Source of the DNA: CAYJBH01 sp964370605
GTDB taxonomy: Bacteria > Bacillota > Clostridia > Oscillospirales > Ruminococcaceae
Assembly: GCA_964370605.1 (NCBI GenBank)
Contig: CAYJJX010000007.1
Span: forward strand, 1 to 64,000
DNA: 64,000 nucleotides
Reading direction: 5' to 3'
Of the stretch, positions 51,377 to 60,360 are shown piece after piece (position 1 is the first letter of the stretch; every line of letters starts with the position of its first letter). The notes under the pieces are model-generated. The model was not told where the DNA came from, did no database searches, and saw only the letters and a list, made by a program, of their open reading frames with translations. A program made the translations under genes and the position numbers.

Positions 51377-52624
51377 CTACCCCTCACGTGCAACCGCCAG
51401 CATCAATTTTATCCTGTTCTCTTGATTCACCTTGGTGGCGCCGGGGTCGTAGTCGATGGCTACAATGTTTGATTCAGGGAATATGTTCTTGATCTTTCGG
51501 ATCATGCCTTTGCCGACAATGTGATTCGGCAGGCAACCAAACGGCTGTGCGCAGACGATGTTGCTGTAACCTTGCTCACAGAGTTCCAACATCTCGGCAG
51601 TGAGCAACCATCCTTCGCCCATCTTGTTGCCATAACCGACAACGCCATCTATTAAGTGTTTGAGATGGCTATATTCACCGGGTGGGGTGAAACTTGGGTT
51701 GCTCTTAACCGCACTGATGATCGCCTGTTCTATGTCAGTAAAATAGTTCATTAGCTTTTGCAAAAACATGAGTTTTATCTTGCTTCCGCCGTAGAGTTTT
51801 ATGTCCTCAATGCGATTGTCGAGTTTAAAAAGCAAAAAGCCCATCAGACCCGGCACCATGACTTCACAGCCCTGTGAAAGCAGAAACTTTTCCAGCAAAT
51901 TATTGGCAAGCCCCGAATACTTTACATATATCTCACCGACAATTCCCACCTTGACCTTTTCGGTGCGTTCAATCTGAATGTTAGAAAAATCCTGTACAAT
52001 CTGTATAAGCAGTGCTTTCATCTCACGTAAAGACAGACCCTTTTTATTGTGGAATTGCTCATTGAGATAATCTATCCACCCCTCGACGGTGCTGTTCACC
52101 TCACCTGCATTTACCTCGTATGGTTCCAGTTGATTCTTGAGCAGCATAAGCAGATCACCGTACGTTATTCCGGCAAGCGTCTTGCGAAGCATACCGAAGG
52201 TAAACTTAAAGCCGGGATTTGACTCGAGGCCGGAAAGGTTAAGTGAAATTACCGGAATCTGTCCATAACCGGCACGTGCCAATGCCTTGCGAAGAAGATG
52301 GATGTAGTTAGAAGCACGACAACCTCCACCCGTCTGGGTTATAAGCAGTGCCGTCTTGTTCACGTCATAGCGCCCACTATCCAGTGCATCGATAAACTGT
52401 CCGATGACAAGCAGTGCCGGATAGCAGGTGTCGTTGTGCACAAATTTCAAGCCCGCATCGATCACCGCCTTGCTTTCGTTTTTTAGCAGTTCTACGTTAT
52501 AGCCGTAGTCGGTGAAAATTTTCGCTACTATTGTGAAATGAATCGGGAGCATGTCGGGAATAAGTATTTTATACTCTTTCTTCATCTCCTTGGTAAACAC
52601 TACCCTTTGGGTATTTTCCTGCAT
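51377..52624 (-). CDS. 2-Hydroxyacyl-CoA dehydratase-related protein, C-terminal portion
   Basis: The 415-residue protein corresponds to the last third of the roughly 1400-residue acyl-CoA dehydratase activase-related proteins common in Clostridia. Segments include YKILIPDMLPIHFTIVAKIF, FVHNDTCYPALLVIGQF, TQTGGGCRASNYIHLLRKAL, CAQPFGCLPNHIVGKGMI and VAIDYDPGATKVNQENRIKL. Conserved Cys in DTCYP, GGGCR and FGCLP suit an iron-sulfur cluster of the HgdB/DCCP type. Here it is a separate gene with its own start, 23 bases after the partner's stop. The cellular substrate is unknown. Confidence 0.88.
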   Translation of the reverse strand: MQENTQRVVFTKEMKKEYKILIPDMLPIHFTIVAKIFTDYGYNVELLKNESKAVIDAGLKFVHNDTCYPALLVIGQFIDALDSGRYDVNKTALLITQTGGGCRASNYIHLLRKALARAGYGQIPVISLNLSGLESNPGFKFTFGMLRKTLAGITYGDLLMLLKNQLEPYEVNAGEVNSTVEGWIDYLNEQFHNKKGLSLREMKALLIQIVQDFSNIQIERTEKVKVGIVGEIYVKYSGLANNLLEKFLLSQGCEVMVPGLMGFLLFKLDNRIEDIKLYGGSKIKLMFLQKLMNYFTDIEQAIISAVKSNPSFTPPGEYSHLKHLIDGVVGYGNKMGEGWLLTAEMLELCEQGYSNIVCAQPFGCLPNHIVGKGMIRKIKNIFPESNIVAIDYDPGATKVNQENRIKLMLAVAREG

Positions 52625-52647
52625 GATGATCTGTATCCTTCCTATCC

Positions 52648-55542
52648 TCAGTCGATGGTGGCGAGCAGACTGCGTACTCTAATTTTTACTGCACCGAGAT
52701 TTGTAATCTCGTCGATTTTTATCTGGGTATATATCTTTTGCGCCCTGTGAAGTATCGCCCTCACCTCGTCGGTTGTAATGGCGTCAACCCCACATCCAAA
52801 TGATACCAACTGTATTAACTGCATATCAGACTGCGTGCCTACATAACTCGCGGCATCGTATAGGCGAGAGTGATAGGTCCACTGGTTCAGCACCGTCACC
52901 TTGGTAGGCTCAACCAGATGAGATATTGAGTCTTCTGTAATCAGCGCGACGCCGCAACTGCATACCAGTCGGTCGATTCCGTGGTTAACCTCCGGATCAA
53001 GATGATAGGGGCGACCTGCCAACACCATTATAGGGCGTTTTTCCTTTCTCGCTCTTTCGACAATATTGGCACCAAGCTTTCTTGTTTTCTCAATAAAAAC
53101 ATCGCGCTCTAAAAATGCAAGTCGTGTCGCCTCTTTTACCTCTGCAAGCGGAATGTTACCGAAATTTGCAGACAATATCGCCGCTATCTTTTTGCTGAAG
53201 TCATCGGGACGATGAATGCCGATATAATCATAAATAAACTTCACCTGCTCAATCGCAGGAATATTGGCATGTACCACCTCGGGATAATATGCAACAACGG
53301 GACAGTTATAGTGGTTGTCTCCCCTTTTCTCGTCGATATTGTAGGTCATACAGGGATAGAAAATCGCATCGACCCCTTGCTTCAAAAGTCGCTCGATATG
53401 ACCGTGCACCAGCTTTGCGGGAAAACATACAGTATCGGACGGTATTGTATGCTGTCCCTCGACATAAAGTCCGTGTCCCGAAAATCCCGACCAGACGACC
53501 TCAAAGCCGAGAGACTCAAAAAACGCAGACCAGAACGGCAAAAGTTCATACATGTTGAGCACCATCGGAATACCGATTCGACCACGTCGGTTCGGCATTT
53601 CTTTGTTCATATATTGCTCAAGCATCGCCTCTTTTTGTGCGTAGAGGTTGAAATCGTCGTTGCGCTCTTCTGATTTTGTCACCGGCTTTTCACAGCGGTT
53701 ACCGCCGATGAATTTTCGGTTATCGTTGAACGAGTTGACGGTTAGGGTGCAGTTGTTGCTACACCTCTTACATACTACCGATTTTACTGTGTGAATAAAA
53801 TCCGCCAGCTGCTGTGCCGTGATGGTATGACCTTGCTCGCTCATGTGTTTTTTGGCATAGAGCGCCGCACCGTATGCACCCATCATGCCCGAAATATTGG
53901 GGCGGATAACGTCAGCGCCGATCTCCATTTCAAAGGCTCGAAGCACCGCATCGTTCAGGAATGTTCCGCCCTGCACGACAATGTTTTCGCCCAGCTCTTT
54001 TGCACTTACCGCGCGGATAACCTTATAAAGCGCATTCTTTACGACACTCACCGAAAGACCTGCTGAAATATTTTCCACCGTAGCACCATCTTTTTGCGCC
54101 TGCTTAACCGACGAGTTCATGAAGACGGTACAGCGAGAGCCAAGGTCAACCGGAGAGTCGGCAAAAAGTCCGAGTTTTGCAAATTCTTCTGACGAATATC
54201 CGAGTACACTCGCAAAGCTCTGCAAAAAGGAACCGCAACCGGAGGAACATGCCTCGTTGAGGAAAATATCGTCGATAGCGCCGTCCTTGATTCTGAAACA
54301 TTTTATATCTTGGCCACCAATGTCGATGATAAAATCAACGTTATTATTAAATTTTTTCGCCGCCATAAAGTGTGCAACCGTCTCGACAATGCCAAAATCA
54401 AGATGAAACGCCTCTTTCATCATCTCTTCGCCGTATCCGGTGACTGCGCTTGACAGCACGGTCGCTTTTGGAAATTCTGCATAGAATTCTTCTAAAAAGC
54501 CTTTGATGACGGTAATGGGATTGCCGCCGCCCGAGGCATATCGGGTAAAGAGCAGTTCGTCCCGCTCTGTGATTGCTACCATTTTGACGGTGGTGGAACC
54601 GGAATCAATTCCGATAAACACACCGCAATCACCGCCGTTCTCACTCTGTTTAACCACCGCTTTTGCATGACGTGCGATAAATTCATCGTATTGCTCTTTT
54701 GAGGTGAACAGCGGGCTGGAGGTCTCATATTTTGCCTCGGCTCCAATGCTGTTGATCAGCCCGGTCAGAGCGTCTACGTCGGTGGAAGTTTTTGCCATCA
54801 AGGCTGTGCCGATGGCGACATAATACAGTGAATTTTCGGGACAGATGCCCTGTACCGAAAGAATTTCATCGAAACTTGTACGCAGTTCTGACAGGAAGGT
54901 GAGCGGACCACCGAGATAGACCACCTTGCCGCCGATCTCGCGGCCTTGTGCAAGGCCTGCAACGGTCTGGTTTACAACAGAGTGGAATATACTCGCCGAG
55001 ATATCCTCTTTCCTTGCACCCTGATTCAAGAGCGGTTGTATGTCTGACTTTGCAAACACCCCACAGCGTGAGGCGATGGAATATATCTTGGCGTGATTCT
55101 TTGACAGCTCGTTCATCTCGGTCGGAGTGATATGCAGTAGCGTTGACATTTGGTCGATAAATGCACCGGTTCCTCCGGCACAAGAGCCGTTCATTCTGAC
55201 CTCTAGTCCGTCGGTCAAAAACAGCACCTTAGCGTCCTCTCCTCCAAGTTCAATGACAACGTCGACATTGTCCTGAAGTGTGCCTATCGCCACCTTAGTG
55301 GCGTAGACCTCCTGAACAAAATCGACGTTTAATGCAGTGGCAATTCCCATGCCGGCAGAGCCGGAGATTGCCACCTCGATAGGCTCGCCTTGGGTATATT
55401 TTTTCACCTCACATAGCGCCTGCAATAGCTTTTCCCCCGCCATAGAAAGGTGGCGTTCATAGCTATTGTATAAAATGTTATTATCGGCATCAAGGAGTAC
55501 ACATTTCAGCGTGGTTGATCCGATATCTATTCCTAATTTCAT
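52648..55542 (-). CDS. Acyl-CoA dehydratase activase-related protein, two ASKHA domains plus HgdB-like region
   Basis: The 964-residue protein has two BcrA/BadF/HgdC-type ATPase domains. The first holds GIDIGSTTLKCVLLDADN, NGSCAGGTGAFIDQM and SRCGVFAKSD; the second holds GIDSGSTTVKMVAITERD, EACSSGCGSFLQSFA and GSRCTVFMNSSV. A HgdB-like/DUF2229 region from about residue 640 follows (RGRIGIPMVLNMYELLPFW, VCFPAKLVHGH, PCMTYN, LAGRPYHLDPEVNHGI, SFGCGVDAITTDEV). Archetypal activases use ATP to drive an electron into a radical dehydratase. In most Clostridia this protein and the next are one chain; here it is split. An OadG-like peptide and a Na+ pump beta subunit lie upstream in the same unit. Confidence 0.9.
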   Translation of the reverse strand: MKLGIDIGSTTLKCVLLDADNNILYNSYERHLSMAGEKLLQALCEVKKYTQGEPIEVAISGSAGMGIATALNVDFVQEVYATKVAIGTLQDNVDVVIELGGEDAKVLFLTDGLEVRMNGSCAGGTGAFIDQMSTLLHITPTEMNELSKNHAKIYSIASRCGVFAKSDIQPLLNQGARKEDISASIFHSVVNQTVAGLAQGREIGGKVVYLGGPLTFLSELRTSFDEILSVQGICPENSLYYVAIGTALMAKTSTDVDALTGLINSIGAEAKYETSSPLFTSKEQYDEFIARHAKAVVKQSENGGDCGVFIGIDSGSTTVKMVAITERDELLFTRYASGGGNPITVIKGFLEEFYAEFPKATVLSSAVTGYGEEMMKEAFHLDFGIVETVAHFMAAKKFNNNVDFIIDIGGQDIKCFRIKDGAIDDIFLNEACSSGCGSFLQSFASVLGYSSEEFAKLGLFADSPVDLGSRCTVFMNSSVKQAQKDGATVENISAGLSVSVVKNALYKVIRAVSAKELGENIVVQGGTFLNDAVLRAFEMEIGADVIRPNISGMMGAYGAALYAKKHMSEQGHTITAQQLADFIHTVKSVVCKRCSNNCTLTVNSFNDNRKFIGGNRCEKPVTKSEERNDDFNLYAQKEAMLEQYMNKEMPNRRGRIGIPMVLNMYELLPFWSAFFESLGFEVVWSGFSGHGLYVEGQHTIPSDTVCFPAKLVHGHIERLLKQGVDAIFYPCMTYNIDEKRGDNHYNCPVVAYYPEVVHANIPAIEQVKFIYDYIGIHRPDDFSKKIAAILSANFGNIPLAEVKEATRLAFLERDVFIEKTRKLGANIVERARKEKRPIMVLAGRPYHLDPEVNHGIDRLVCSCGVALITEDSISHLVEPTKVTVLNQWTYHSRLYDAASYVGTQSDMQLIQLVSFGCGVDAITTDEVRAILHRAQKIYTQIKIDEITNLGAVKIRVRSLLATID

Positions 55543-55560
55543 GGGGTATGTTCCTTCTTG

Positions 55561-55710
55561 TTATTTCTGCTCAGGGCTGTTTTTTTCTGTCGGGATCTTG
55601 TTGAGCAGGAATATAACGCAGATGATAACCGCCGTAACGATAAATATACCGAGCATACCCTTGCCCATGATGGGCAGTGTGACCCAAAGGGTCGATAAAT
55701 CAATATTCAT
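55561..55710 (-). CDS. OadG-like small membrane subunit
   Basis: This 49-residue peptide has one membrane helix (MLGIFIVTAVIICVIFLLNK) with a short N-terminal region (MNIDLSTLWVTLPIMGKG) and a charged tail. Small single-helix proteins like this sit beside decarboxylase beta subunits as gamma-type (OadG-related) partners that help assemble the membrane complex. It lies 33 bases after the beta-subunit gene and 18 bases before the activase gene. AAGGA lies nine bases from the ATG. Confidence 0.8.
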   Translation of the reverse strand: MNIDLSTLWVTLPIMGKGMLGIFIVTAVIICVIFLLNKIPTEKNSPEQK

Positions 55711-55743
55711 GTCTTGTTCCTTTATATATAACTTAGATTTATG

Positions 55744-56853
55744 TTAGGCTACCAGATTGAGGATGAGACCACCTGCGATAACCGAGGCAATCTGACCCGA
55801 GACATTTGCACCGAGTGAGTGCATGAGCAGGAAGTTCTGATTGTCCTCCTCAAGACCCATCTTGTGGACAACCCTTGCCGACATCGGGAACGCCGAGATT
55901 CCTGCCGCACCGATCATCGGGTTGATCTTGTTCTTTGAGAACAGGTTGAGTAATTTTGCGAACATAACACCGCCAATAGTGTCAAAAACAAAGGCGATAA
56001 GTCCAAGAACCAATATGAGAAGTGTCTCAAATGTCAGGAACAGCTCTGCTTGCATCTTGACGGCAATTGTTATGCCGAGGAAAAGAGTGATTAGGTTTGC
56101 AAGAACATTCTGTGCCGTGTCGGAAAGCGAATTGAGAACACCGCACTCACGGATCAGGTTACCGAACATCAAAAAGCCGATAAGTGAAACCGCGTTGGGA
56201 GACACTATTCCGGTGATCATGGTCAAGATGATAGGAAATAGAATCCTTGTTGTTTTTGAAACGCTCTTTTGGTCATAGGGCATACGGATAAGGCGCTCTT
56301 TCTTGGTGGTGATTGCCCTTATGACAGGGGGCTGAATTATCGGAACAAGCGCCATATAAGAATATGCCGCAACGACGATAGCACCGATATAGTTTGACTC
56401 AAGGAAGTTTGCAACATAGATAGAGGTCGGGCCGTCCGCCGCACCAATGATTGAAATAGAGGCTGCGTCTTTTAGTTCAAAACCAAAGATGGAAGCCATA
56501 CTTAGCGTAAAGAAAATTCCGAACTGCGCCGCTGCGCCAAACAAAAGAAGTTTCGGATTGGTGAGCAGTGGGCCGAAATCGATCATTGCACCGATGCCGA
56601 TGAACAGCAGTAGTGGGAAAAGCTCGTTTGCAATGCCCATGTCAAACAGTGTGTTGAGTATTCCCTCCTGCTCGCCCTGCGTGACCGCACCGGAAAGCGG
56701 CAGATTGCATAGTATTGTACCAAAACCTATAGGAAGCAACAATGTCGGCTCCATATTTCGCTTGACGGCAAGGTAAATAAGCACCGCACCGATAGCCCAC
56801 ATAACCACCTGTTGCCAGTGGATGTTGAAAATATTCTCGTATAACGCTTCCAT
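55744..56853 (-). CDS. Na+-translocating decarboxylase beta subunit (OadB/GcdB/MmdB)
   Basis: The 369-residue membrane protein has the family core GAADGPTSIYVANFL with the Na+-coupling Asp, LFIGIGAMIDFGPLL, SPNAVSLIGFLMFGNLIREC and the C-terminal GISAFPMSARVVHKMG and SLGANVSGQIAS. This subunit decarboxylates carboxybiotin and exports Na+. The matching carboxyltransferases and biotin carrier are at 21-24 kb. Its neighbour, a 2-hydroxyacyl-CoA dehydratase-type protein, raises the alternative of a glutaconyl-CoA decarboxylase. Confidence 0.95.
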   Translation of the reverse strand: MEALYENIFNIHWQQVVMWAIGAVLIYLAVKRNMEPTLLLPIGFGTILCNLPLSGAVTQGEQEGILNTLFDMGIANELFPLLLFIGIGAMIDFGPLLTNPKLLLFGAAAQFGIFFTLSMASIFGFELKDAASISIIGAADGPTSIYVANFLESNYIGAIVVAAYSYMALVPIIQPPVIRAITTKKERLIRMPYDQKSVSKTTRILFPIILTMITGIVSPNAVSLIGFLMFGNLIRECGVLNSLSDTAQNVLANLITLFLGITIAVKMQAELFLTFETLLILVLGLIAFVFDTIGGVMFAKLLNLFSKNKINPMIGAAGISAFPMSARVVHKMGLEEDNQNFLLMHSLGANVSGQIASVIAGGLILNLVA

Positions 56854-56913
56854 ACTTGTAAAATAATCCTTTCTCTTTTTAAATTATTAAATAAACAAAC
56901 ATCTTCTGACAGC

Positions 56914-56960
56914 ATTAAGCTGACCTTAATAATTTTACTCTATTTTGACGTTATAGTCAA
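56914..56960 (-). promoter_or_regulatory. OadB promoter and adjacent dyad
   Basis: Minus strand TTGACT (56955-56960), 17 bp, TAAAAT (56932-56937). Directly downstream, ATTAAG and CTTAAT (56914-56930) form a dyad with a five-base centre, a candidate operator. Confidence 0.6.
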
Positions 56961-57022
56961 CTGTATTATTGTATCATATGGCCTTAATTGTTATATTTCA
57001 TAAAAAAAACACAAAAAAATTG

Positions 57023-57052
57023 TTGACTTACAAACGGTTTAGGTTGTAAAAT
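57023..57052 (+). promoter_or_regulatory. Promoter of the ABC-2/GldG/DUF4340 operon
   Basis: TTGACT, 18 bp, TAAAAT, with a leader of about 60 nt. It diverges from the OadB promoter. Confidence 0.55.
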
Positions 57053-57118
57053 AGATAATGGTTGTACAAAGGGGTATGTCCCTATGTAAGTTATAGAAAG
57101 GGTTTTTGGTGAAGCGAA

Positions 57119-58162
57119 ATGATTGAAGTTTCAAACCTTGTCAAAAATTACGGACCCAAGAAAGCTGTATCCGATATTAGTTTTGTTATCGGTGACGGCG
57201 AGATTGTCGGTTTTCTCGGTCCAAACGGTGCGGGCAAGAGCACAACTATGAACATTATTACCGGCTATCTGTCGGCAACGGCAGGCAGCGTAAAGATTGA
57301 TGGTATTGACCTTTTGGAGGATCCGATCGCTGCGAAAAAACGAATCGGCTATCTTCCGGAACAGCCTCCCCTGTACCTTGAGATGACGGTTGAAGAATAT
57401 CTCGACTTTGTATATGAATTAAAAAAGGTAAAAATGCCGGATCAGCAAGCGCACATCAACGATATGTGTGCACAGGTAGGCATTGAGCATGTCTATAAGC
57501 GTGTGATCAAAAACCTTTCAAAAGGATATAAACAGCGTGTCGGACTTGCCGGTGCGCTTATCGGTGATCCCGATACTCTCATTCTGGACGAGCCGACCGT
57601 CGGTCTTGATCCGATCCAGATCATTGAGATTCGTAATGTTATCAAAAGCCTCGGAAAGAAAAGAACCGTCATCCTTTCCAGCCACATTCTGCCTGAGGTT
57701 CAAGCGGTGTGTGAACGTGTTTTAGTCATCAGCAACGGCAAGATCGTTGCCGACAACACCCCCGAAACACTTGCATCGGCACTCACCGGAGCACACCGTC
57801 TCTCGCTCAAGGTCAAAGGAACGGAAGGCGCGGTGAAATCGGTAATTAAATCTATAGAAAATGTCAAGAGTTGTAGCTGTGCCGGCGAGCGTGAGAACGG
57901 CATTGTTGAGTTCTTTATCGAGTCGGACGAAAATGTCGATATCCGTGAGCGCCTATTCTTCGGACTTGCTAAGGCAGGACTTCCCATAATGGGACTCGGT
58001 TCGATGGATCTTTCACTCGAAGACATCTTCTTGAAACTCACTACCGACGACGATGCAACTGACATTCCAATTTCGTCACAAAGCTCAACCATTGCACTAG
58101 AAGAACCGGTAGAGCAGGAGCAAGACAACAAACAAGAAACCGAGAAGGAGGAGAAGGAATAA
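57119..58162 (+). CDS. ABC transporter ATP-binding protein (GldA-like)
   Basis: The 347-residue ATPase has Walker A GFLGPNGAGKSTTMNIITGY, signature LSKGYKQRVGLAGAL, Walker B LILDEPTVGLDP and the H-loop SSHILPEVQAVCERV. A C-terminal domain of about 120 residues follows, ending in an acidic Glu/Gln/Lys tail. It energises the permease encoded next, whose ATG overlaps its stop. The four-gene set (ATPase, ABC-2 permease, GldG-like, DUF4340) recurs in Clostridia; the substrate is not known. Confidence 0.94.
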   Translation: MIEVSNLVKNYGPKKAVSDISFVIGDGEIVGFLGPNGAGKSTTMNIITGYLSATAGSVKIDGIDLLEDPIAAKKRIGYLPEQPPLYLEMTVEEYLDFVYELKKVKMPDQQAHINDMCAQVGIEHVYKRVIKNLSKGYKQRVGLAGALIGDPDTLILDEPTVGLDPIQIIEIRNVIKSLGKKRTVILSSHILPEVQAVCERVLVISNGKIVADNTPETLASALTGAHRLSLKVKGTEGAVKSVIKSIENVKSCSCAGERENGIVEFFIESDENVDIRERLFFGLAKAGLPIMGLGSMDLSLEDIFLKLTTDDDATDIPISSQSSTIALEEPVEQEQDNKQETEKEEKE

Positions 58163-58866
58163 TGTTAGCTATTTTTAAAAGAGATTTCCGCAGCTTTTTC
58201 ACCTCACCCCTCGGCTATGTTTTCTGTGCCGTCTTCATCTTTTTGGCATATCTTGTATTCTTCTTTTTTAACATCATGTCGCAAAACAGTGATATCACCG
58301 GTCTTTTCAGCTTTTTAGTACAAACCTTGATGTTTGTCCTTCCTCTTTTGACCATGAAACTGCTTTCTGACGAGGCAAGACACAAGACCGATCAGTTGCT
58401 CTTGACCAGTCCCGTCAGCGTCACCGATATCGTGCTCGGCAAGTTTTTTGCCGCAATGGGCGTCATCGGAATTGCTACCGTCGGAACACTGGCTATCCCG
58501 CTTGTAATCTCACTTTTCGGTACTCCCGCAAATTGGCAGATTTTTGCAAACTATTTCATGCTGATTCTGGCAATCGGCACCTTTGTAGCGGTCGGACTTT
58601 TCATCTCGTCGCTGACCGAAAGTCAACTTATTGCCGCCATATTGAGCTATGTAATTTTCTTTGCGATATACATTCTTCCGACCTTTGCAAACTTTGTACA
58701 GGTTCCGATATTCCAGAGTGTTATCCACTGGCTCTCAATCTTCTCGAGATTCGCAAACATCACAGGCGGAATTCTTTCCCTTGCCGATATTTTCTACTTC
58801 CTGAGCGTGATTGTAATCTTCCTTTTCCTGACAACTCGTGTACTGGAAAAGAAACGCTGGGCATAG
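58162..58866 (+). CDS. ABC-2 type transporter permease
   Basis: The 234-residue protein has six membrane helices and begins MLAIFKRDFRSFFTSPLGYV, typical of GldF-like ABC-2 permeases. Other family segments are LLTMKLLSDEARHKTDQLLL (the coupling helix) and TSPVSVTDIVLGKF. It forms the membrane channel with the preceding ATPase. The next gene starts 69 bases downstream, with AAAGGA ahead of its ATG. Confidence 0.94.
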   Translation: MLAIFKRDFRSFFTSPLGYVFCAVFIFLAYLVFFFFNIMSQNSDITGLFSFLVQTLMFVLPLLTMKLLSDEARHKTDQLLLTSPVSVTDIVLGKFFAAMGVIGIATVGTLAIPLVISLFGTPANWQIFANYFMLILAIGTFVAVGLFISSLTESQLIAAILSYVIFFAIYILPTFANFVQVPIFQSVIHWLSIFSRFANITGGILSLADIFYFLSVIVIFLFLTTRVLEKKRWA

Positions 58867-58935
58867 ATGTAAAAGCGATTCCCCCGAGTTTCAATTCTCA
58901 AGAAGTAATATTGCTATGAAAAGGATAAAGGAACA

Positions 58936-60360
58936 ATGAGTATAAAAAAATTCTTAAACTCCAAGAAGTTTAAACACGGCGGCATTTCGGTGCTTTTCGC
59001 CGTCATTGTTATTGCGGTTATCATCGTGCTGAACCTTTTGGTCGAGTCGTTGACCGAGCGCTTTAACCTAAAACAAGATATCACGGCCGAAGGGCTTTAC
59101 ACCGTTTCCGATACTACCATCGATATGCTGGAAGGTCTCACAGAAGAGATCCAAGTGTATATTATGTTGCCGGAGGACGAGGTTGTAGCTAATTCCGGTT
59201 ATAACACCGCAAACGAGCTTTTGAAAAAGATGGTTGGCTATTCCGGCGGTAAGCTTTCACTCGAGTATGTCGATCTTCTCACAAACCCGAGTTTTCGCAA
59301 CAACTTCAACAGTGCAGACGATATCGTCACCGGAAGTATCGTGATGAAAAGTTCTAAACGTGATCAAGTTATCTCGATAAACGACCTGTACGCTACCAGT
59401 TACGACTTCGAATCACAACAGGAATACATCTCAGGATATCAAGCAGATCGTAAATTCGCCTCCACTTTACACTATGTTACCACCGAGGAGCTCCCGAGTG
59501 TAGCTTTCATCACAGGCCACGGCGAAATAGTTGACAATGCTGTACTAACCGAAACTTTCGTTTCAAACAGCTATAATGTCAGCGAGATCGCCCTCATAAA
59601 CGAAGAAATACCAGAAGATATCGACATGTTGGTAATCAATGCCCCGACCACCGATTTCACCGAAGAGGAGATTGCTAAACTCAACGAATATTTGACTCGT
59701 TCTATCTCTAACAACTTGATATATGTACACAATTTACAAGCAGGTGAACTGGAGCGTCTAAGCCGCTATCTTTCCGAGTGGGGAGTAACCCCCGGCACCG
59801 GTGTCATCGTTGACACAGAGCGCGCAGCAGGCGCCAATGCTGCCATGTTCGTTGCCGAGCTGAACAGCCATGACATCACATCGCAGATCACCACCGATGC
59901 GTTTGTAATCCCGGGTGCTACAAATCTTGAGATTCTTTGGGATCAAGACGGCTACCGTCAGGTTACCTCACTCGCCCAATCCTCCGCTTCTGCAACGTTG
60001 GAAGGCACAGAAGAAGAGATTGACGCCCCTTACTCGGTCGTAGCTCTCTCACAGGATGTCCAATATATCAACAACGAGAGTGTTACGCATAATGTTCTTT
60101 TCTTCTCTTCTTGGGAGTCGATATCGGAATACATGCTAGAGAACAGTGCGTTCCAAAACAGCAACTTCCTGACCGCTTCACTTGACTTCATGAATCCGTC
60201 GGTAGATGCCGTACTGGTCGAAGCCGTTGATTTTGGCAACCCGCAAATGGTTATCACAGGCGATACTTCTATGATATTGCTGGTAATCCTTGTCATACTG
60301 CTGCCGCTTGCATTTATAGCTATGGGTATCGTCATATTTATCAGGAGAAAGAACCGCTAA
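58936..60360 (+). CDS. GldG-like ABC auxiliary protein
   Basis: The 474-residue protein has an N-terminal membrane helix (ISVLFAVIVIAVIIVLNLL), a large extracytoplasmic region (FNLKQDITAEGLYTVSDTT, LPSVAFITGHGE, DMLVINAPTTDFTEEEIAKL) and a C-terminal helix (ILLVILVILLPLAFIAMGIV). This is the ABC_transp_aux (GldG) architecture. In gliding Bacteroidota GldG works with GldA/F, but in Clostridia the role is unknown. The stop overlaps the DUF4340 start (TAATG). Confidence 0.93.
   Translation: MSIKKFLNSKKFKHGGISVLFAVIVIAVIIVLNLLVESLTERFNLKQDITAEGLYTVSDTTIDMLEGLTEEIQVYIMLPEDEVVANSGYNTANELLKKMVGYSGGKLSLEYVDLLTNPSFRNNFNSADDIVTGSIVMKSSKRDQVISINDLYATSYDFESQQEYISGYQADRKFASTLHYVTTEELPSVAFITGHGEIVDNAVLTETFVSNSYNVSEIALINEEIPEDIDMLVINAPTTDFTEEEIAKLNEYLTRSISNNLIYVHNLQAGELERLSRYLSEWGVTPGTGVIVDTERAAGANAAMFVAELNSHDITSQITTDAFVIPGATNLEILWDQDGYRQVTSLAQSSASATLEGTEEEIDAPYSVVALSQDVQYINNESVTHNVLFFSSWESISEYMLENSAFQNSNFLTASLDFMNPSVDAVLVEAVDFGNPQMVITGDTSMILLVILVILLPLAFIAMGIVIFIRRKNR

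Noticed and set aside
52625..52647. Frameshift pseudogene at the junction of the two dehydratase-related genes
   Set aside because: Both frames end and begin at domain boundaries with a ribosome binding site and ATG for the second gene, so a natural split is more likely. Read-level checking would settle it.
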